DNA of 64,000 bases from Aeromonas eucrenophila (GTDB lineage: Bacteria > Pseudomonadota > Gammaproteobacteria > Enterobacterales > Aeromonadaceae): assembly GCF_000819865.1 (NCBI RefSeq), contig NZ_CDDF01000014.1, positions 79,007 through 143,006 on the forward strand, in the 5' to 3' direction. Below, in pieces: positions 1 through 12,304 of the stretch (its first letter is position 1; each line of letters opens with the position of its first letter). Under the pieces are notes generated by a model. It made no database searches. It worked only from the letters and a program-made list of their open reading frames with translations, and was not told where the DNA came from. A program made the translations under genes and the position numbers.

Positions 1-975
1 CCCCGCCAGCAGCAGGGAGCCGAACACGAAGGTGGGGCCGCTGCCGATGGCATCGGCCAGCCTGCCGTAGAAGATGCAACCCAGGGTGAGCGCGACTATG
101 GCCAGGGAGTTGGCAGTCAGGGCATCGGCGGGGCTGATGCCATGCACTTTTTGCAGGTAGGTCGGGGTCATCAGGATCACCACGACTATGCCGGCGGAGA
201 GCAGCCAGGTCAGCAGCATGGAGATGACGACGCTGCCCTTGTGCTCACGCAGCACCGTCTTGAGCGGCAGCTCCTCGGCCAGGGCCTTGTTGGCCTGCAT
301 CTCGGCGAAGACCGGGGTCTCGTGCAACCAGCGGCGCAGGTACATGGCGACGATGCCGAACACCCCGCCGAGCACGAAGGCCAGACGCCAGCCCCATTCG
401 CTCACCTCGACCGGGCTCATGCCGCGGTTGATGGCGGTGGCCACCAGGGAGCCGAGCAGTATGCCGGCGGTCAACCCTGCCGTGAGGGTGCCGCAGGCGA
501 TGCCAATCCGTTTGGCGGGCACGTGCTCGGCCACGAACACCCAGGCACCGGGGACCTCACCACCGATGGCCGCCCCTTGCATGATGCGCAGCAGCAACAG
601 CAACAACGGTGCGGCTATGCCGAGGGCCGCATAGGTGGGCAACAGGCCGATCAGCAGGGTTGGCAGCGCCATCAGGATGATGCTCAGGGTGAACATGCGC
701 TTGCGGCCGATGAGATCGCCGAAGTGGGCCATGATGATGCCGCCGAGGGGGCGGGCCAGGTAGCCGGCGGCGAAGATGCCGAAGGTCTGGAACTGGCGCA
801 GCCACTCGGGAATATCGGCCGGGAAGAACAGCTCGCCTATCACCACGGCGAAGAAGACGAAGATGATGAAGTCGTAGAATTCGAGGGCGCCGCCGAGGGC
901 CGCCAGGCTCAGGGTCTTGTAATCCTGTCGGTTGAGGGGGCGATTATGGTCATGCGTGGTGCGGACTGTAGTCAT
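1..975 (-). CDS. MFS transporter, metabolite:H+ symporter type (partial)
   Basis: An open frame of 325 codons runs off the window start, so the C-terminus is missing. The product begins MTTVRTTHDHNRPLNRQDYK and then shows the first membrane helix ALGGALEFYDFIIFVFFAVV. The loop HFGDLIGRKRMFTLS matches the GxxxDRxGRK-like loop 2-3 signature of the major facilitator superfamily, and RIMQGAAIGGEVPGAWVFVAE matches helices 4-5 of the metabolite:H+ symporter branch (proline/betaine and ketoglutarate type). It should be an inner-membrane proton symporter for a small organic solute; the substrate cannot be told. An AAGGAT lies immediately before the ATG. Transcription is divergent from the next gene. 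Confidence 0.85.
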   Translation of the reverse strand, partial: MTTVRTTHDHNRPLNRQDYKTLSLAALGGALEFYDFIIFVFFAVVIGELFFPADIPEWLRQFQTFGIFAAGYLARPLGGIIMAHFGDLIGRKRMFTLSIILMALPTLLIGLLPTYAALGIAAPLLLLLLRIMQGAAIGGEVPGAWVFVAEHVPAKRIGIACGTLTAGLTAGILLGSLVATAINRGMSPVEVSEWGWRLAFVLGGVFGIVAMYLRRWLHETPVFAEMQANKALAEELPLKTVLREHKGSVVISMLLTWLLSAGIVVVILMTPTYLQKVHGISPADALTANSLAIVALTLGCIFYGRLADAIGSGPTFVFGSLLLAG

Positions 976-1192
976 ATCCTTATGTTTCCCATGATTTTTT
1001 AGTTATTGTTCCCCATCCTTGTGCGGGGACACGCTCACTCACGAGGGTATGCTTTTGTGTCCCGAGATGTAAATCGCACAATTCGCAACACAGTCTTGCA
1101 ACACTGAAGCCACAAACGGGCCTGATGGCGACCGGTCGCGGATCCGCGGCAGAGGCGCTGGCTGTGGGGCTCCCTATACAAGAGTTGGATAG

Positions 1193-1894
1193 ATGATGAC
1201 AAAGACCAAGGTGCTGCTCTCCTGGAGCAGCGGCAAGGACAGTGCCTGGGCACTGCATCGGCTGCGCCAGGACCCGGCCATCGAGGTGGTGGGACTGTTC
1301 ACCACCCTCAATCAGGCGTTCGAGCGGGTCGCCATGCACGGGGTGCGCAAGCAGTTGCTGGTGCAGCAGGCCGAGTGCGTGGGGCTGCCACTGCTGACCA
1401 TCGATCTGCCCTGGCCCTGCAGCAACGAGGATTACGGCCGCATCATGACCGGCTTCATTGCCGAGGTGGTGGCCAAGGGTATCCGGCACATGGCGTTCGG
1501 AGATCTCTTCCTCGAGGACGTGCGCGCCTATCGGGAGCGCCAGCTCGAGGGTACCGGGATCACGGCGCTGTTCCCGCTCTGGGGCAGCGACACCCGGCTG
1601 TTGGCGCGGGAGATGATGGCGGCGGGGCTCAAGGCGCGGATCAGCACCCTCGACCCCAAGAAGCTGGAGATGAGCCTCGGCGGCCATGACTTCGATGAGG
1701 CGCTGCTGGCGGCCCTGCCGGAGGGGGTGGACCCTTGCGGCGAGAACGGCGAGTTCCACACCCTGGCCTATGACGGCCCCATGTTTATGCGGCCGTTGGC
1801 CATAAAAACAGGGGAAACTGTGGTGAGAGACGGCTTCGTCTTTACTGATCTGCTACCGGTCGACGTCGTGGATGAGATGAGCGACAAGTCCTGA
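1193..1894 (+). CDS. Dph6-related ATP pyrophosphatase domain protein
   Basis: A 233-residue protein starting MMTKTKVLLSWSSGKDS. The SSGKDS loop is the PP-motif of N-type ATP pyrophosphatases, which adenylate a substrate and release pyrophosphate. The rest (LFTTLNQAFERVAMHGVR, then GENGEFHTLAYDGPMF near the C-terminus) fits the bacterial branch related to archaeal/eukaryotic diphthine-ammonia ligase. Bacteria lack diphthamide, so the substrate here is unknown. The gene stands alone between a divergent MFS gene and a convergent peptidase, with an intrinsic terminator right behind it. A second Met (1196) is an equally possible start. Confidence 0.85.
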   Translation: MMTKTKVLLSWSSGKDSAWALHRLRQDPAIEVVGLFTTLNQAFERVAMHGVRKQLLVQQAECVGLPLLTIDLPWPCSNEDYGRIMTGFIAEVVAKGIRHMAFGDLFLEDVRAYRERQLEGTGITALFPLWGSDTRLLAREMMAAGLKARISTLDPKKLEMSLGGHDFDEALLAALPEGVDPCGENGEFHTLAYDGPMFMRPLAIKTGETVVRDGFVFTDLLPVDVVDEMSDKS

Positions 1895-1919
1895 GCCGGC
1901 AACACCGCCAGCCCACAGC

Positions 1920-1948
1920 AAAGAGCCGACCCAAGGGTCGGCTCTTTA
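1920..1948. terminator. Bidirectional intrinsic terminator
   Basis: The perfect stem AAAGAGCCGACCC / GGGTCGGCTCTTT has a 2-base loop and A/T tracts on both sides. It lies between the converging pyrophosphatase and peptidase genes and can serve both. Confidence 0.85.
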
Positions 1949-1964
1949 GTTGCTGCATGCTTTC

Positions 1965-2819
1965 CTAGCGGGCGGCGAAGGTGTCACAGCTGGCGGGTTT
2001 GCCACTGTCGAAGCCCTTCTTGAACCAGGCGAGGCGCTGGGCCGAGCTGCCGTGGGTGAAGCTGTCCGGCACCACCCGGCCCTGGCCCTGTTGCTGCAGC
2101 CGGTCGTCCCCTATGGCCTGGGCGGCGTTGAGGGCCTCCTCCAGATCGCCGTGCTCCAGCACCTGCTCCCGCTCCATGTAGTGGCCCCAGACCCCGGCGA
2201 AGCAGTCGGCCTGCAGCTCGAGTTTGACCGACAGCTTGTTCTGGGCGGCCTGGCTCAGCCCCTGTTGCTGCTGGCGCACCTTGGTGGAGATGCCGAGCAG
2301 GTTCTGCACGTGGTGGCCCACCTCGTGGGCGACCACGTAGCCCTGGGCGAAGTCGCCGTCGGCCCCGAGCTTGTCGCGCATGTCCTGATAGAAGGAGAGA
2401 TCGATGTAGACGGAGCGATCTGCCGGGCAGTAGAAGGGGCCCATCACCGACTGACCCTGACCGCAACCGGTGCGGGTGGCGCCGCGATAGAGCACCAGCT
2501 TGGGGGGCTGATACTGGCTGCCGCTGGCCTTGAAGATCTCCCCCCAGGCATCCTCGGTGGAGGCGAGCATCACTGAGGTGAATTTGGCCAAGGGATCATT
2601 GGCTGGCTGAGACACATTCTGGCGCGGCGCCTGGGTTTGCGGGGCCGGATCGTTGAGCAATGGGCTCAGATCCACGCCGTAGTAACCCGCCACCATCACC
2701 ACCACTATCAGGATGAGGCGTCCCTTGCCACCGATGGGCAGGCCGCCACCCCCGCTGCCACCGCCTTCCTGGCGCCTGTCTTCCACGTTGTTGCTCTCAC
2801 GGCGATCTTGCCAGCGCAT
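1965..2819 (-). CDS. ypfJ: YpfJ-family neutral zinc metallopeptidase
   Basis: 284 residues, typical length for the family. The N-terminus is polar and glycine-rich (EGGGSGGGG), followed by one membrane helix (about residues 34-48, [15 protein letters not shown]), so the catalytic part should lie in the periplasm. [13 protein letters not shown] at 164-176 is the HExxH zinc motif, and [12 protein letters not shown] further on supplies the likely third ligand. The family is a putative neutral zinc peptidase with no well-established substrate. The gene is monocistronic and ends at the shared terminator at 1920-1948. Confidence 0.9.
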   Translation of the reverse strand: MRWQDRRESNNVEDRRQEGGGSGGGGLPIGGKGRLILIVVVMVAGYYGVDLSPLLNDPAPQTQAPRQNVSQPANDPLAKFTSVMLASTEDAWGEIFKASGSQYQPPKLVLYRGATRTGCGQGQSVMGPFYCPADRSVYIDLSFYQDMRDKLGADGDFAQGYVVAHEVGHHVQNLLGISTKVRQQQQGLSQAAQNKLSVKLELQADCFAGVWGHYMEREQVLEHGDLEEALNAAQAIGDDRLQQQGQGRVVPDSFTHGSSAQRLAWFKKGFDSGKPASCDTFAAR

Positions 2820-2892
2820 GTCTGTCTACTCCCGTCATTGGCTGTGGCAGTAATGATAACGGCTGGCCGCCCGCCTTGCCCGATGAGGAGCC

Positions 2893-3156
2893 TTATTCGG
2901 CCCAGGGCATCTCGGGCAGGCTGTCGAGGAATTCGGCGTAGCGGGTCAGGTTGAAGGGGCCCTGCTCGGCTTCCATCGCCATCAACTCGGCGCCGAGGGC
3001 GCAGGCGATGTATTGCAGCGCCTCTTCCCGCGGGGTGCCTTTCATCACCAGCCGCATCAGGGTGGCCTTGACCTGCAGGGGGTGGCCGTCGGCGAGCTGG
3101 TTATCAACCATCTCCAGCAGGGTCTGTCCGTCGAAAAATTCGGTGGATTCAGTCAT
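2893..3156 (-). CDS. Small conserved-looking hypothetical protein (87 aa)
   Basis: The start MTESTEFFDG (3156) is preferred over an upstream in-frame Met at 3213 because AGGA lies 9 bases before it. The protein is acidic and mostly helical, with NQLADGHPLQVKATLMRLVMKG in the middle and ending LPEMPWAE. No signal peptide or membrane segment is visible. I do not recognise the family. Composition and codon use match the neighbouring real genes and no other frame over this stretch is better, which supports it being coding. Confidence 0.7.
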   Translation of the reverse strand: MTESTEFFDGQTLLEMVDNQLADGHPLQVKATLMRLVMKGTPREEALQYIACALGAELMAMEAEQGPFNLTRYAEFLDSLPEMPWAE

Positions 3157-3388
3157 GGTCTCTGTCCTGATTGTGTCATTGAAGATGGGAATGGGGTCGC
3201 AGTATAGCCGCAACAGGCCCGCGGCTCGCGCCGAAATAGGGCCCGGGTGGGCGAGGATGGCCGGCCTTCGGCGTCATGGCCGGCACTTTTGCCGCCGACT
3301 CCGTCACTTCTGCCCGCCAGATCTTGCCAAGGGGCCGCGACGGGGGCAGTCTTGATGCCCTGTTGTTTCTATCAAAAGAGTCCTTGCC

Positions 3389-3910
3389 ATGATCCTCTCC
3401 GAGCGCCTCGTCCTGCGCGAATTAACCACGGCTGACGCCCCCTTTATCCTCGAGCTGCTCAACGACGGCGACTTTCATCGCTACATCGGCGATCGCGGCC
3501 TGCGCACCCTGAGCGATGCCGAAGACTACATCCAGCAGGGCCCGGCGGTCAGCTATGCCCAGCACGGGCACGGTCTCTATCTGGTGATGCGGCGCGACGA
3601 TGAGGCCAAGATCGGCATCTGTGGCCTGATCAAGCGCGACACTCTGCCGTGCGAGGACATCGGCTACGCCTTCCTGCCTGCTTATCGCGGCCAGGGTTAT
3701 GGGGTCGAGGCGGCGCTGGCGGCGCTGCAAGACGGTCGGGAGCGGCTGGGGATAGAGCGAGTGATCGCCATCGTCACGCCGGGCAACGAGCGCTCGGTCG
3801 GGCTGCTGGCCAAGCTGGGGCTGAGTCAGGGTCGGTTGGTCAGGCTGGGTGACAGCGAAGAAGAGTGCCTGCTGCTGGAAGATCCAGGCAGGGAAAGCGT
3901 GCCGGTCTGA
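3389..3910 (+). CDS. GNAT N-acetyltransferase, RimJ/RimL type
   Basis: A 173-residue single-domain acetyltransferase. It opens MILSERLVLRELTTADAPFI, the usual first strand of the ribosomal-protein-acetyltransferase-like group. It carries the acetyl-CoA-binding loop as YRGQGYGVEAALAAL (about residues 93-107), followed by VTPGNERSVGLLAKLG. Members acetylate protein N-termini or small amines; the substrate cannot be inferred. AAGAG lies about 9 bases before the ATG. It is transcribed alone. Confidence 0.85.
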   Translation: MILSERLVLRELTTADAPFILELLNDGDFHRYIGDRGLRTLSDAEDYIQQGPAVSYAQHGHGLYLVMRRDDEAKIGICGLIKRDTLPCEDIGYAFLPAYRGQGYGVEAALAALQDGRERLGIERVIAIVTPGNERSVGLLAKLGLSQGRLVRLGDSEEECLLLEDPGRESVPV

Positions 3911-3986
3911 GTCGGCAAACGGCAACAGAGCAAAGGGGCCGCCGTGAGTTGCGGCCTGTTTGTGTCGTGGCTGTCGGTGTGCTGGA

Positions 3987-4163
3987 TCAGTTGAGGTCTT
4001 CGATGGAGAACTCGCCAGGGATGCCATCACAGGAGATGGCGAAGCCACCGCTGAAACGGGTACTGAACTGGATCAGGAAGGCATCGGTATCCTGCTCTTG
4101 GGGAGGCAGGTTGACGGGTTTGCTACGACGCAGGGGTTTGTGTGTTTGTACGGCTTTCATCAT
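3987..4163 (-). CDS. Small hypothetical protein (58 aa)
   Basis: An uninterrupted 59-codon frame starting MMKAVQTHKPLRRSKP and ending FSIEDLN. A basic N-terminal half precedes a short acidic, aromatic half containing FSTRFSGGFAISCDG. GAGAAA lies upstream of the ATG pair. I recognise no family. It is favoured over the opposite-strand frames because it has a ribosome site, is Aeromonas-like in codon use and has a plausible upstream leader (see 4310-4386). It could be a regulatory small protein or a spurious frame. Confidence 0.5.
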   Translation of the reverse strand: MMKAVQTHKPLRRSKPVNLPPQEQDTDAFLIQFSTRFSGGFAISCDGIPGEFSIEDLN

Positions 4164-4572
4164 GGTATTTCTCTATATAAATTAAGTGTTTGCTCCTTGT
4201 TTTTGCAAATTTCAGGTTAATGGACGTGGTCAGATCCACGCAGGAATACCCAGCCCCTTGGGGGCGTCTGCACTTTTCAAGGAATGCGCCAAGGAACATG
4301 CAGATGCATGGTGCTACTTGGAAGTGGGCAGATCGGGTCTGCACCGTGAGAGCCGGGCAACGCAGGCAGACAGCCTGACGGTTCTCAAGGCGAGTAAATC
4401 AGAGGGAGGTTATGTGTGTACTGGCAGGATTCATCTAACGTTGAAGCATTGCGAACATAAACAGGGCTGATTAACTAGCCGGGGCGCATTCTCTCCGCAA
4501 AATGAATGAAAAGCAAACAGATATTTCGCCGGTGCGTAAAAAAGCCACAGAGTTCGCCAGTGGCCGCTCGGC
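4164..4572. other. Intergenic region with a foldable segment, no convincing gene
   Basis: No frame here has a convincing start, composition and family. The stretch 4328-4386 can fold into GCAGA-loop-TCTGC followed by GAGAGCC (4348-4354) pairing with GGTTCTC (4380-4386), which encloses CAGGC/GCCTG. On the minus strand it would be a leader for the 58-residue protein at 3987-4163. Function unknown. Confidence 0.4.
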
Positions 4573-4599
4573 AAAAGGGCTCCCGTGGGGAGCCCTTTT
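4573..4599 (-). terminator. Intrinsic terminator, second copy
   Basis: The stem AAAAGGGCTCCC / GGGAGCCCTTTT with a short loop is a near-identical duplicate of the stem at 4711-4737, part of the larger tandem duplication. Confidence 0.7.
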
Positions 4600-4687
4600 C
4601 ATTGGCGATATGCCACACAGGCAGCGGCTTGGTAGCTGCCGCTGGCCTTCCTGGCTGTCGTGATCCATGTGATGTGATGGTCATGCC
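4573..4687 (-). repeat. Decayed tandem copy of the antiporter gene 3' end and terminator
   Basis: This stretch is about 90% identical by eye to 4711-4823, which holds the last 19 codons of the antiporter gene plus its terminator. It contains its own copy of the terminator stem (4573-4599) and the sequence around the stop codon. A 2-base insertion puts the decayed copy out of frame, so it cannot encode the end of the antiporter. Confidence 0.85.
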
Positions 4688-4710
4688 CATTGTTGGCCGC
4701 AGCGGATAGA

Positions 4711-4737
4711 AAAAGGGCTCCCGTCGGGAGCCCTTTT
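4711..4737 (-). terminator. Intrinsic terminator of the antiporter gene
   Basis: AAAAGGGCTCCCG/CGGGAGCCCTTTT lies about 30 bases past the antiporter stop codon. The flanking A/T tracts make it usable on both strands. Confidence 0.85.
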
Positions 4738-4766
4738 CATTGGTGATATGCCATTCAGGCGGCGGC

Positions 4767-6044
4767 TTAGTAGCTGCCGCTGGCCTTCTTGGCCGCCGTG
4801 ATCATCGGCGTGATGGTCATGCCTTGCACCACGATGGAGAACATCACCACCGAGTAGGTCATCACCAGGATCACCTCCCGCAGATCGACACCGTGCTCCG
4901 GCAGCAGCATGACGCCGGAGGGCAGTGCCAGCGCCATGGCCATGGCCAGGCCACCACGCAGGCCACCCCAGGTCAGGATGCGGATGGAGAAGGTGTTGTA
5001 GCTGCGGAAGCGGCGGAAGGCCACGTAGGGCAGCGACACGCTGATGAAGCGCGCGGCCAGACAGAGCGGCACCGCGATGAGCAGCAGGATCCAGTCACGC
5101 CAAGCGAGATCCAGCAACACCAGCGCCAGACCGATCAGCAGGAACAGCAGGGCGTTGAGGAACTGATCCATCAACTCCCAGAAGTGATCCAGGTGGTGGC
5201 GGCTCTGCTCGGAGAAGCCGGAGTGACGAGTCCAGTTGCCGATCATGATGCCGGTGACCACCATGGCCAGGGCGCCGGAGACGCCGATCATGTTGGCGAA
5301 GGCGAAGCCGGCGGTCGGGATGCACAGGGTCAGCAACAGCTCCAGGGAGCCGTCGTCGGTGGCGCTGATCATCACGTGGGCGATGAGCCCCAGCACGGCG
5401 CCGAACAGGATGCCGCCGAGGGCCTCGTGCAGGAACAGGCCGGCCACGCTGGTGAAGGTGGGTTCCACCCCGCCGAAGGCAACCGCGAACACGGTGGCGA
5501 AGATCACCAGGCCGACCCCGTCATTGAACAGGGATTCCCCCTCGATCTGGATGGCGATCTGGGGCGGCGCCTTCATCTTCTTGACGATGGCCAGCACGGC
5601 GATGGGGTCTGTGGGGGAGATCAGTGCACCGAACAGCATGCAGTAGACCAGCGGCAGCTCCCAGCCCAGCAGCTTGGCGATGAACCAGAAGCCGTAGCCG
5701 ATGAGGAAAGTGGAGATCAGGGTCGCCACTATGGAGAGGATGGTGATCTCCCACTTCTGACTGCGCAGGGCCTTCAGATTGATGCCGAGTCCACCGGCAA
5801 ACAGCAGGAAACCCAGGATCCCCTTCAGCAGGAAGTTCTGGAAGTCGATGCTCTCCATGGTCTCGACGGCCAGTGGCTCCAGATTGAACCAACCCAACTT
5901 ACCAAACAGCACCAGCAACGCGGAGATCAGCATGGATCCGGCCGTGATGGCGATGGTGGTCTGGATCTTCACCACATACTGGTTGGCAAAGGCGATGAAT
6001 ATCGCCAGGGCTGCCAAGAAGCAGAGTGTGTAGTAGACGCTCAT
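4767..6044 (-). CDS. nhaP: Na+/H+ antiporter, NhaP (CPA1) type
   Basis: 425 residues from the start MSVYYTLCFLAAL (6044), chosen because AAGAG lies about 10 bases upstream; an in-frame Met at 6086 has no ribosome site. About 12 hydrophobic helices fill the chain. Family marks are GALISPTDPIAVLAIV (helix 5 region) and ESLFNDGVGLVIF, whose ND pair is the ion-binding site of the CPA1 group. There is almost no cytoplasmic C-terminal tail: it ends shortly after the last helix with AAKKASGSY. It exchanges cytoplasmic Na+ (perhaps also Li+ or K+) for protons and is monocistronic. The 3' end has been partly duplicated downstream (4573-4687). Confidence 0.9.
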   Translation of the reverse strand: MSVYYTLCFLAALAIFIAFANQYVVKIQTTIAITAGSMLISALLVLFGKLGWFNLEPLAVETMESIDFQNFLLKGILGFLLFAGGLGINLKALRSQKWEITILSIVATLISTFLIGYGFWFIAKLLGWELPLVYCMLFGALISPTDPIAVLAIVKKMKAPPQIAIQIEGESLFNDGVGLVIFATVFAVAFGGVEPTFTSVAGLFLHEALGGILFGAVLGLIAHVMISATDDGSLELLLTLCIPTAGFAFANMIGVSGALAMVVTGIMIGNWTRHSGFSEQSRHHLDHFWELMDQFLNALLFLLIGLALVLLDLAWRDWILLLIAVPLCLAARFISVSLPYVAFRRFRSYNTFSIRILTWGGLRGGLAMAMALALPSGVMLLPEHGVDLREVILVMTYSVVMFSIVVQGMTITPMITAAKKASGSY

Positions 6045-6169
6045 AGTTATTTTTCTCTTTAGTAAACAGCAAGCACGTATCCCCATTGAGGACGGGCATA
6101 GGGTACTCTCGGCTCAGGGGGTACTCATTACCTATTTATGGTTATATTTAATCAAGTTTACGGACAGAT

Positions 6170-6185
6170 AGACGGCTAGATTTCC
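6170..6185 (+). promoter_or_regulatory. Weak MetJ-box-like pair upstream of metH
   Basis: AGACGGCT (7 of 8 matches to the met box AGACGTCT) is followed directly by AGATTTCC (5 of 8). It is much weaker than the three-box site before metA in this window, so it is only a suggestion. Confidence 0.3.
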
Positions 6186-6208
6186 ATGCCATTCGTTTGC
6201 TGTTAGGA

Positions 6209-6221
6209 TGAGGTTAACTCA
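6209..6221 (+). promoter_or_regulatory. MetR-like inverted repeat upstream of metH
   Basis: TGAGGTTAACTCA resembles the MetR site TGAA-N5-TTCA with one symmetric change in each arm. E. coli metH is activated by MetR with homocysteine. It lies inside a larger inverted repeat, CCATGCCA (6184-6191) with TGGCATGG (6223-6230), just before the metH ribosome site. Confidence 0.4.
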
Positions 6222-6248
6222 GTGGCATGGATGTAAGAGGAACGAGCG

Positions 6249-9932
<3,684 letters not shown>

Positions 9933-9972
9933 TCGGGTCGACTGCCGTGGCAGAACCTGAATTGAGGTCGTT

Positions 9973-11034
9973 ATGAAGATTGGATTTGTCGGCCTGGGAG
10001 CCGTGGTGCAGACGGCCTATCTGCCTGCGCTCATTGCACTGGCAGAAGATGCTGAAATTTGGGGCTTTGACCCGGTGCTGACGCTGCCGGGAGTGACTCA
10101 GGCCTCGAGTCTGGAGGCCCTGCTGGCCTTGCCGCTGGACCGGCTGGTCATTGCGACGCCCTCCCTGCTGCACTTGCCGGTGCTGGAGCAGGCGCTGGCG
10201 AGCCAGATCCCCCTCATCCTGGTGGAGAAGCCCGTGGTGGCCAGCCTGGCCCAGCACGACCGCTTGCGGGCCCTGTTGGCGGATCCCGCAGTGGCGGGCC
10301 GGGTACTGGCGCTGGATCACTGGATGGCGCGCATTGCCGTCCAGCAACTGCTCCGTGGTGAGCTGGATGCGAGCTGGCAGCCCCTGACGGGCGAGGCCCG
10401 GGTTCGGCCCGCGACCATTCTGGACGTGGCCGAGGTGGAGGGCTTCCTGCTGGAGCCCTGCGGCATCGATGCAGAGGGTCACCCCTTCGCCCTCAACTTC
10501 GCCACCGGCGAGCCGGATCAACGGACCTTCCACCACCCGGACGGGGTCATCCTCGACATCGGCACCCATGTGCTGGCGATGATCCGCGAGCTGCTGGTGG
10601 CCCTCGGCGGGGACGACAGCCTGCATCTGGTCGCCGAGGGCGTCTGCGATCGGCTGGGCCAGCCCATTGAACAGGGGGATCTGCGCACCGCCGAGGGACG
10701 TGCCTGCCTGCTGGGTGAGGCGGCCGGGGTGCCGCTGACCCTCTGGCTCGACAAGTACGCCGGCCCCGGGGTGGAGAAGAAGGGGCTCAGCCTCCTGCTG
10801 AAAGACGGGCGACGGCTGGAGCTGCTGCGCAGCGGCAATCAGGCCTGGCTGCACCATCATGAGAACGGCTTGGTGCAGCGCTGGCAACTGGAGGGGCCCC
10901 TCTATCGCCACTGCATCGCCCAGACCCTGCTGGCGCCGACCCCGGTCACAGGGTGGCATGGCGCGACGGCCCGCCGCCTGCGGGAGGTGGGGTTGCTGCT
11001 GGAGCTGCAGCAGCAACTGCGAGGGCCTCATTGA
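9973..11034 (+). CDS. Gfo/Idh/MocA family oxidoreductase
   Basis: 353 residues. The Rossmann nucleotide fold opens with KIGFVGLGAVVQTAYLPAL (GxGxxx dinucleotide loop). ILVEKPVVASL at about residues 85-95 holds the family EKP motif that places the catalytic lysine. The C-terminal half is the usual alpha/beta substrate domain; ILDIGTHVLAMIREL contains the GxH typical of the family. It should be a cytoplasmic NAD(P)-linked sugar or polyol dehydrogenase-like enzyme of unknown substrate. GAGG precedes the ATG and it follows metH by 40 bases, so it may be co-transcribed, although no methionine role is implied. Confidence 0.85.
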   Translation: MKIGFVGLGAVVQTAYLPALIALAEDAEIWGFDPVLTLPGVTQASSLEALLALPLDRLVIATPSLLHLPVLEQALASQIPLILVEKPVVASLAQHDRLRALLADPAVAGRVLALDHWMARIAVQQLLRGELDASWQPLTGEARVRPATILDVAEVEGFLLEPCGIDAEGHPFALNFATGEPDQRTFHHPDGVILDIGTHVLAMIRELLVALGGDDSLHLVAEGVCDRLGQPIEQGDLRTAEGRACLLGEAAGVPLTLWLDKYAGPGVEKKGLSLLLKDGRRLELLRSGNQAWLHHHENGLVQRWQLEGPLYRHCIAQTLLAPTPVTGWHGATARRLREVGLLLELQQQLRGPH

Positions 11035-11088
11035 CTCTGTTTTAGATTGTCTTGCAGAAAGACGAATGGTGAGGGGAAAGGATTAGCG

Positions 11089-11116
11089 TTGCCAGCAGTC
11101 CGTGGCACCTTATACT
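11089..11116 (+). promoter_or_regulatory. Sigma70-like promoter for rimK
   Basis: TTGCCA and TATACT, each 5 of 6 matches to the consensus, are 16 bases apart. They sit 32 bases before the rimK start. Confidence 0.5.
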
Positions 11117-11147
11117 CTCCAGTCCGATTATCAGGTCTGCCATTTCC

Positions 11148-12044
11148 ATGAATATTGCCATTTTATCCCGTGAGCCCAACAACTACTCCACCCGCCGTCT
11201 GGTCGAGGTGGCTCGGGCCCGTGGGCATCAGGTCGAGGTGCTCGACACCCTGCGTTGCTATATGAACATCGCCTCCCACAACCCCTCGATCCACTACGAG
11301 GGGCGGGAGCTGGGGAACTATGACGCCGTGATCCCGCGCATCGGCGCCAGCATCACCTTCTACGGCACCGCCGTGCTGCGTCAGTTCGAGATGATGAATA
11401 CCATGGCGCTGAACAGCTCGGTCGCCATCTCCCGCTCCCGGGACAAGCTGCGCGCCATGCAGTTGCTGTCGCGCCACGGCATAGGCCTGCCCATCACCGG
11501 CTATGCCCACAGTACCCACGACGTGCCGGATCTCATCACCATGGTGGGCGGCGCCCCCCTGGTGGTGAAGCTGCTGGAAGGGACCCAGGGGATTGGGGTG
11601 GTGTTGTGCGAGACCCAGAAGGCCGCCGAGAGCGTGATCGAAGCCTTCATCCAGACCAACAATAACATCCTGGTGCAGGAGTATATCCGCGAGGCCAACG
11701 GTGCCGACATCCGCTGCCTGGTGGTCAACGGCAAGGTGGTGGCGGCCATGCGCCGGCAGGCCCAGCCGGGGGAGTTTCGCTCCAACCTGCATCGCGGCGG
11801 CACCGCCGAGGCGATCAAGATAAGCCCGGAAGAGCGGGCGACCGCGGTGCAGGCCGCCAAGATCATGGGGCTGGACGTGGCCGGGGTGGACATACTGCGC
11901 AGCGCCCGCGGCCCCCTGGTGCTGGAGGTGAACTCCTCCCCCGGTCTGCAAGGGGTGGAGGCCGCCTCCGGCAAGGATGTGGCGGGCAAGATCATCGATT
12001 TTCTGGAACTCAAGGCGAGCCGCAAGCACAAGCCGGCAGAGTGA
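11148..12044 (+). CDS. rimK: Ribosomal protein S6 glutamate ligase RimK
   Basis: 298 residues, matching the family's usual 300. The N-terminal preATP-grasp part reads [20 protein letters not shown]. The ATP-grasp domain (about 105-290) shows [13 protein letters not shown], the ATP lysine and glycine loop, then [18 protein letters not shown] and [10 protein letters not shown] for Mg2+ binding. RimK adds glutamates to the C-terminus of ribosomal protein S6 using ATP. The ORF lies alone, with its own promoter-like sequence and a strong terminator. Confidence 0.93.
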   Translation: MNIAILSREPNNYSTRRLVEVARARGHQVEVLDTLRCYMNIASHNPSIHYEGRELGNYDAVIPRIGASITFYGTAVLRQFEMMNTMALNSSVAISRSRDKLRAMQLLSRHGIGLPITGYAHSTHDVPDLITMVGGAPLVVKLLEGTQGIGVVLCETQKAAESVIEAFIQTNNNILVQEYIREANGADIRCLVVNGKVVAAMRRQAQPGEFRSNLHRGGTAEAIKISPEERATAVQAAKIMGLDVAGVDILRSARGPLVLEVNSSPGLQGVEAASGKDVAGKIIDFLELKASRKHKPAE

Positions 12045-12071
12045 CCTCGGTAATCGGGATGGTTGGAACAG

Positions 12072-12099
12072 ACAAGGCGCCCTCGGGCGCCTTGTTGTT
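12072..12099 (+). terminator. Intrinsic terminator of rimK
   Basis: ACAAGGCGCCC / GGGCGCCTTGT has a 2-base loop and is followed by TGTTTCTGTT, 27 bases past the rimK stop. Confidence 0.9.
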
Positions 12100-12123
12100 T
12101 CTGTTGATTTCGTTGAGAAGTTA

Positions 12124-12291
12124 TCCCCTCACCCTAGCCCTCTTCCAGAGGGAGAGGGGACCTACCGAGTGTTGGCCAGATAGCTGGGTTGGCGGTGACC
12201 AGGGGGAAGAAATACGGATGAACTCCATTGCCTGGCTGATGGGCGTGTTTGCTCCCTTCTCCCGCTTTTTTCGAAGGAACGGGATGAGGGG
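12124..12291. repeat. Two REP-like palindromic elements
   Basis: 12124-12160 carries CCCTCACCCTAGCCCTCT ... AGAGGGAGAGGGG and 12252-12291 carries a degraded CTCCCTTCTCCC ... GGGATGAGGGG. They belong to the dispersed palindrome family also found at 23311, 40016, 49569, 52353, 52476, 59746, 59885 and 61906. No gene lies between rimK and the kinase gene apart from these. Confidence 0.7.
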
Positions 12292-12304
12292 TCTGCTACA
12301 AGCC

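Noticed and set aside
4186..4470. 94-residue open frame in the intergenic region
   Set aside because: No ribosome site, odd composition, and it overlaps a foldable segment and lies against a better minus-strand gene.
6087..6248. Possible cobalamin riboswitch before metH
   Set aside because: None of the conserved B12-box or core motifs are present in the 160-base leader.
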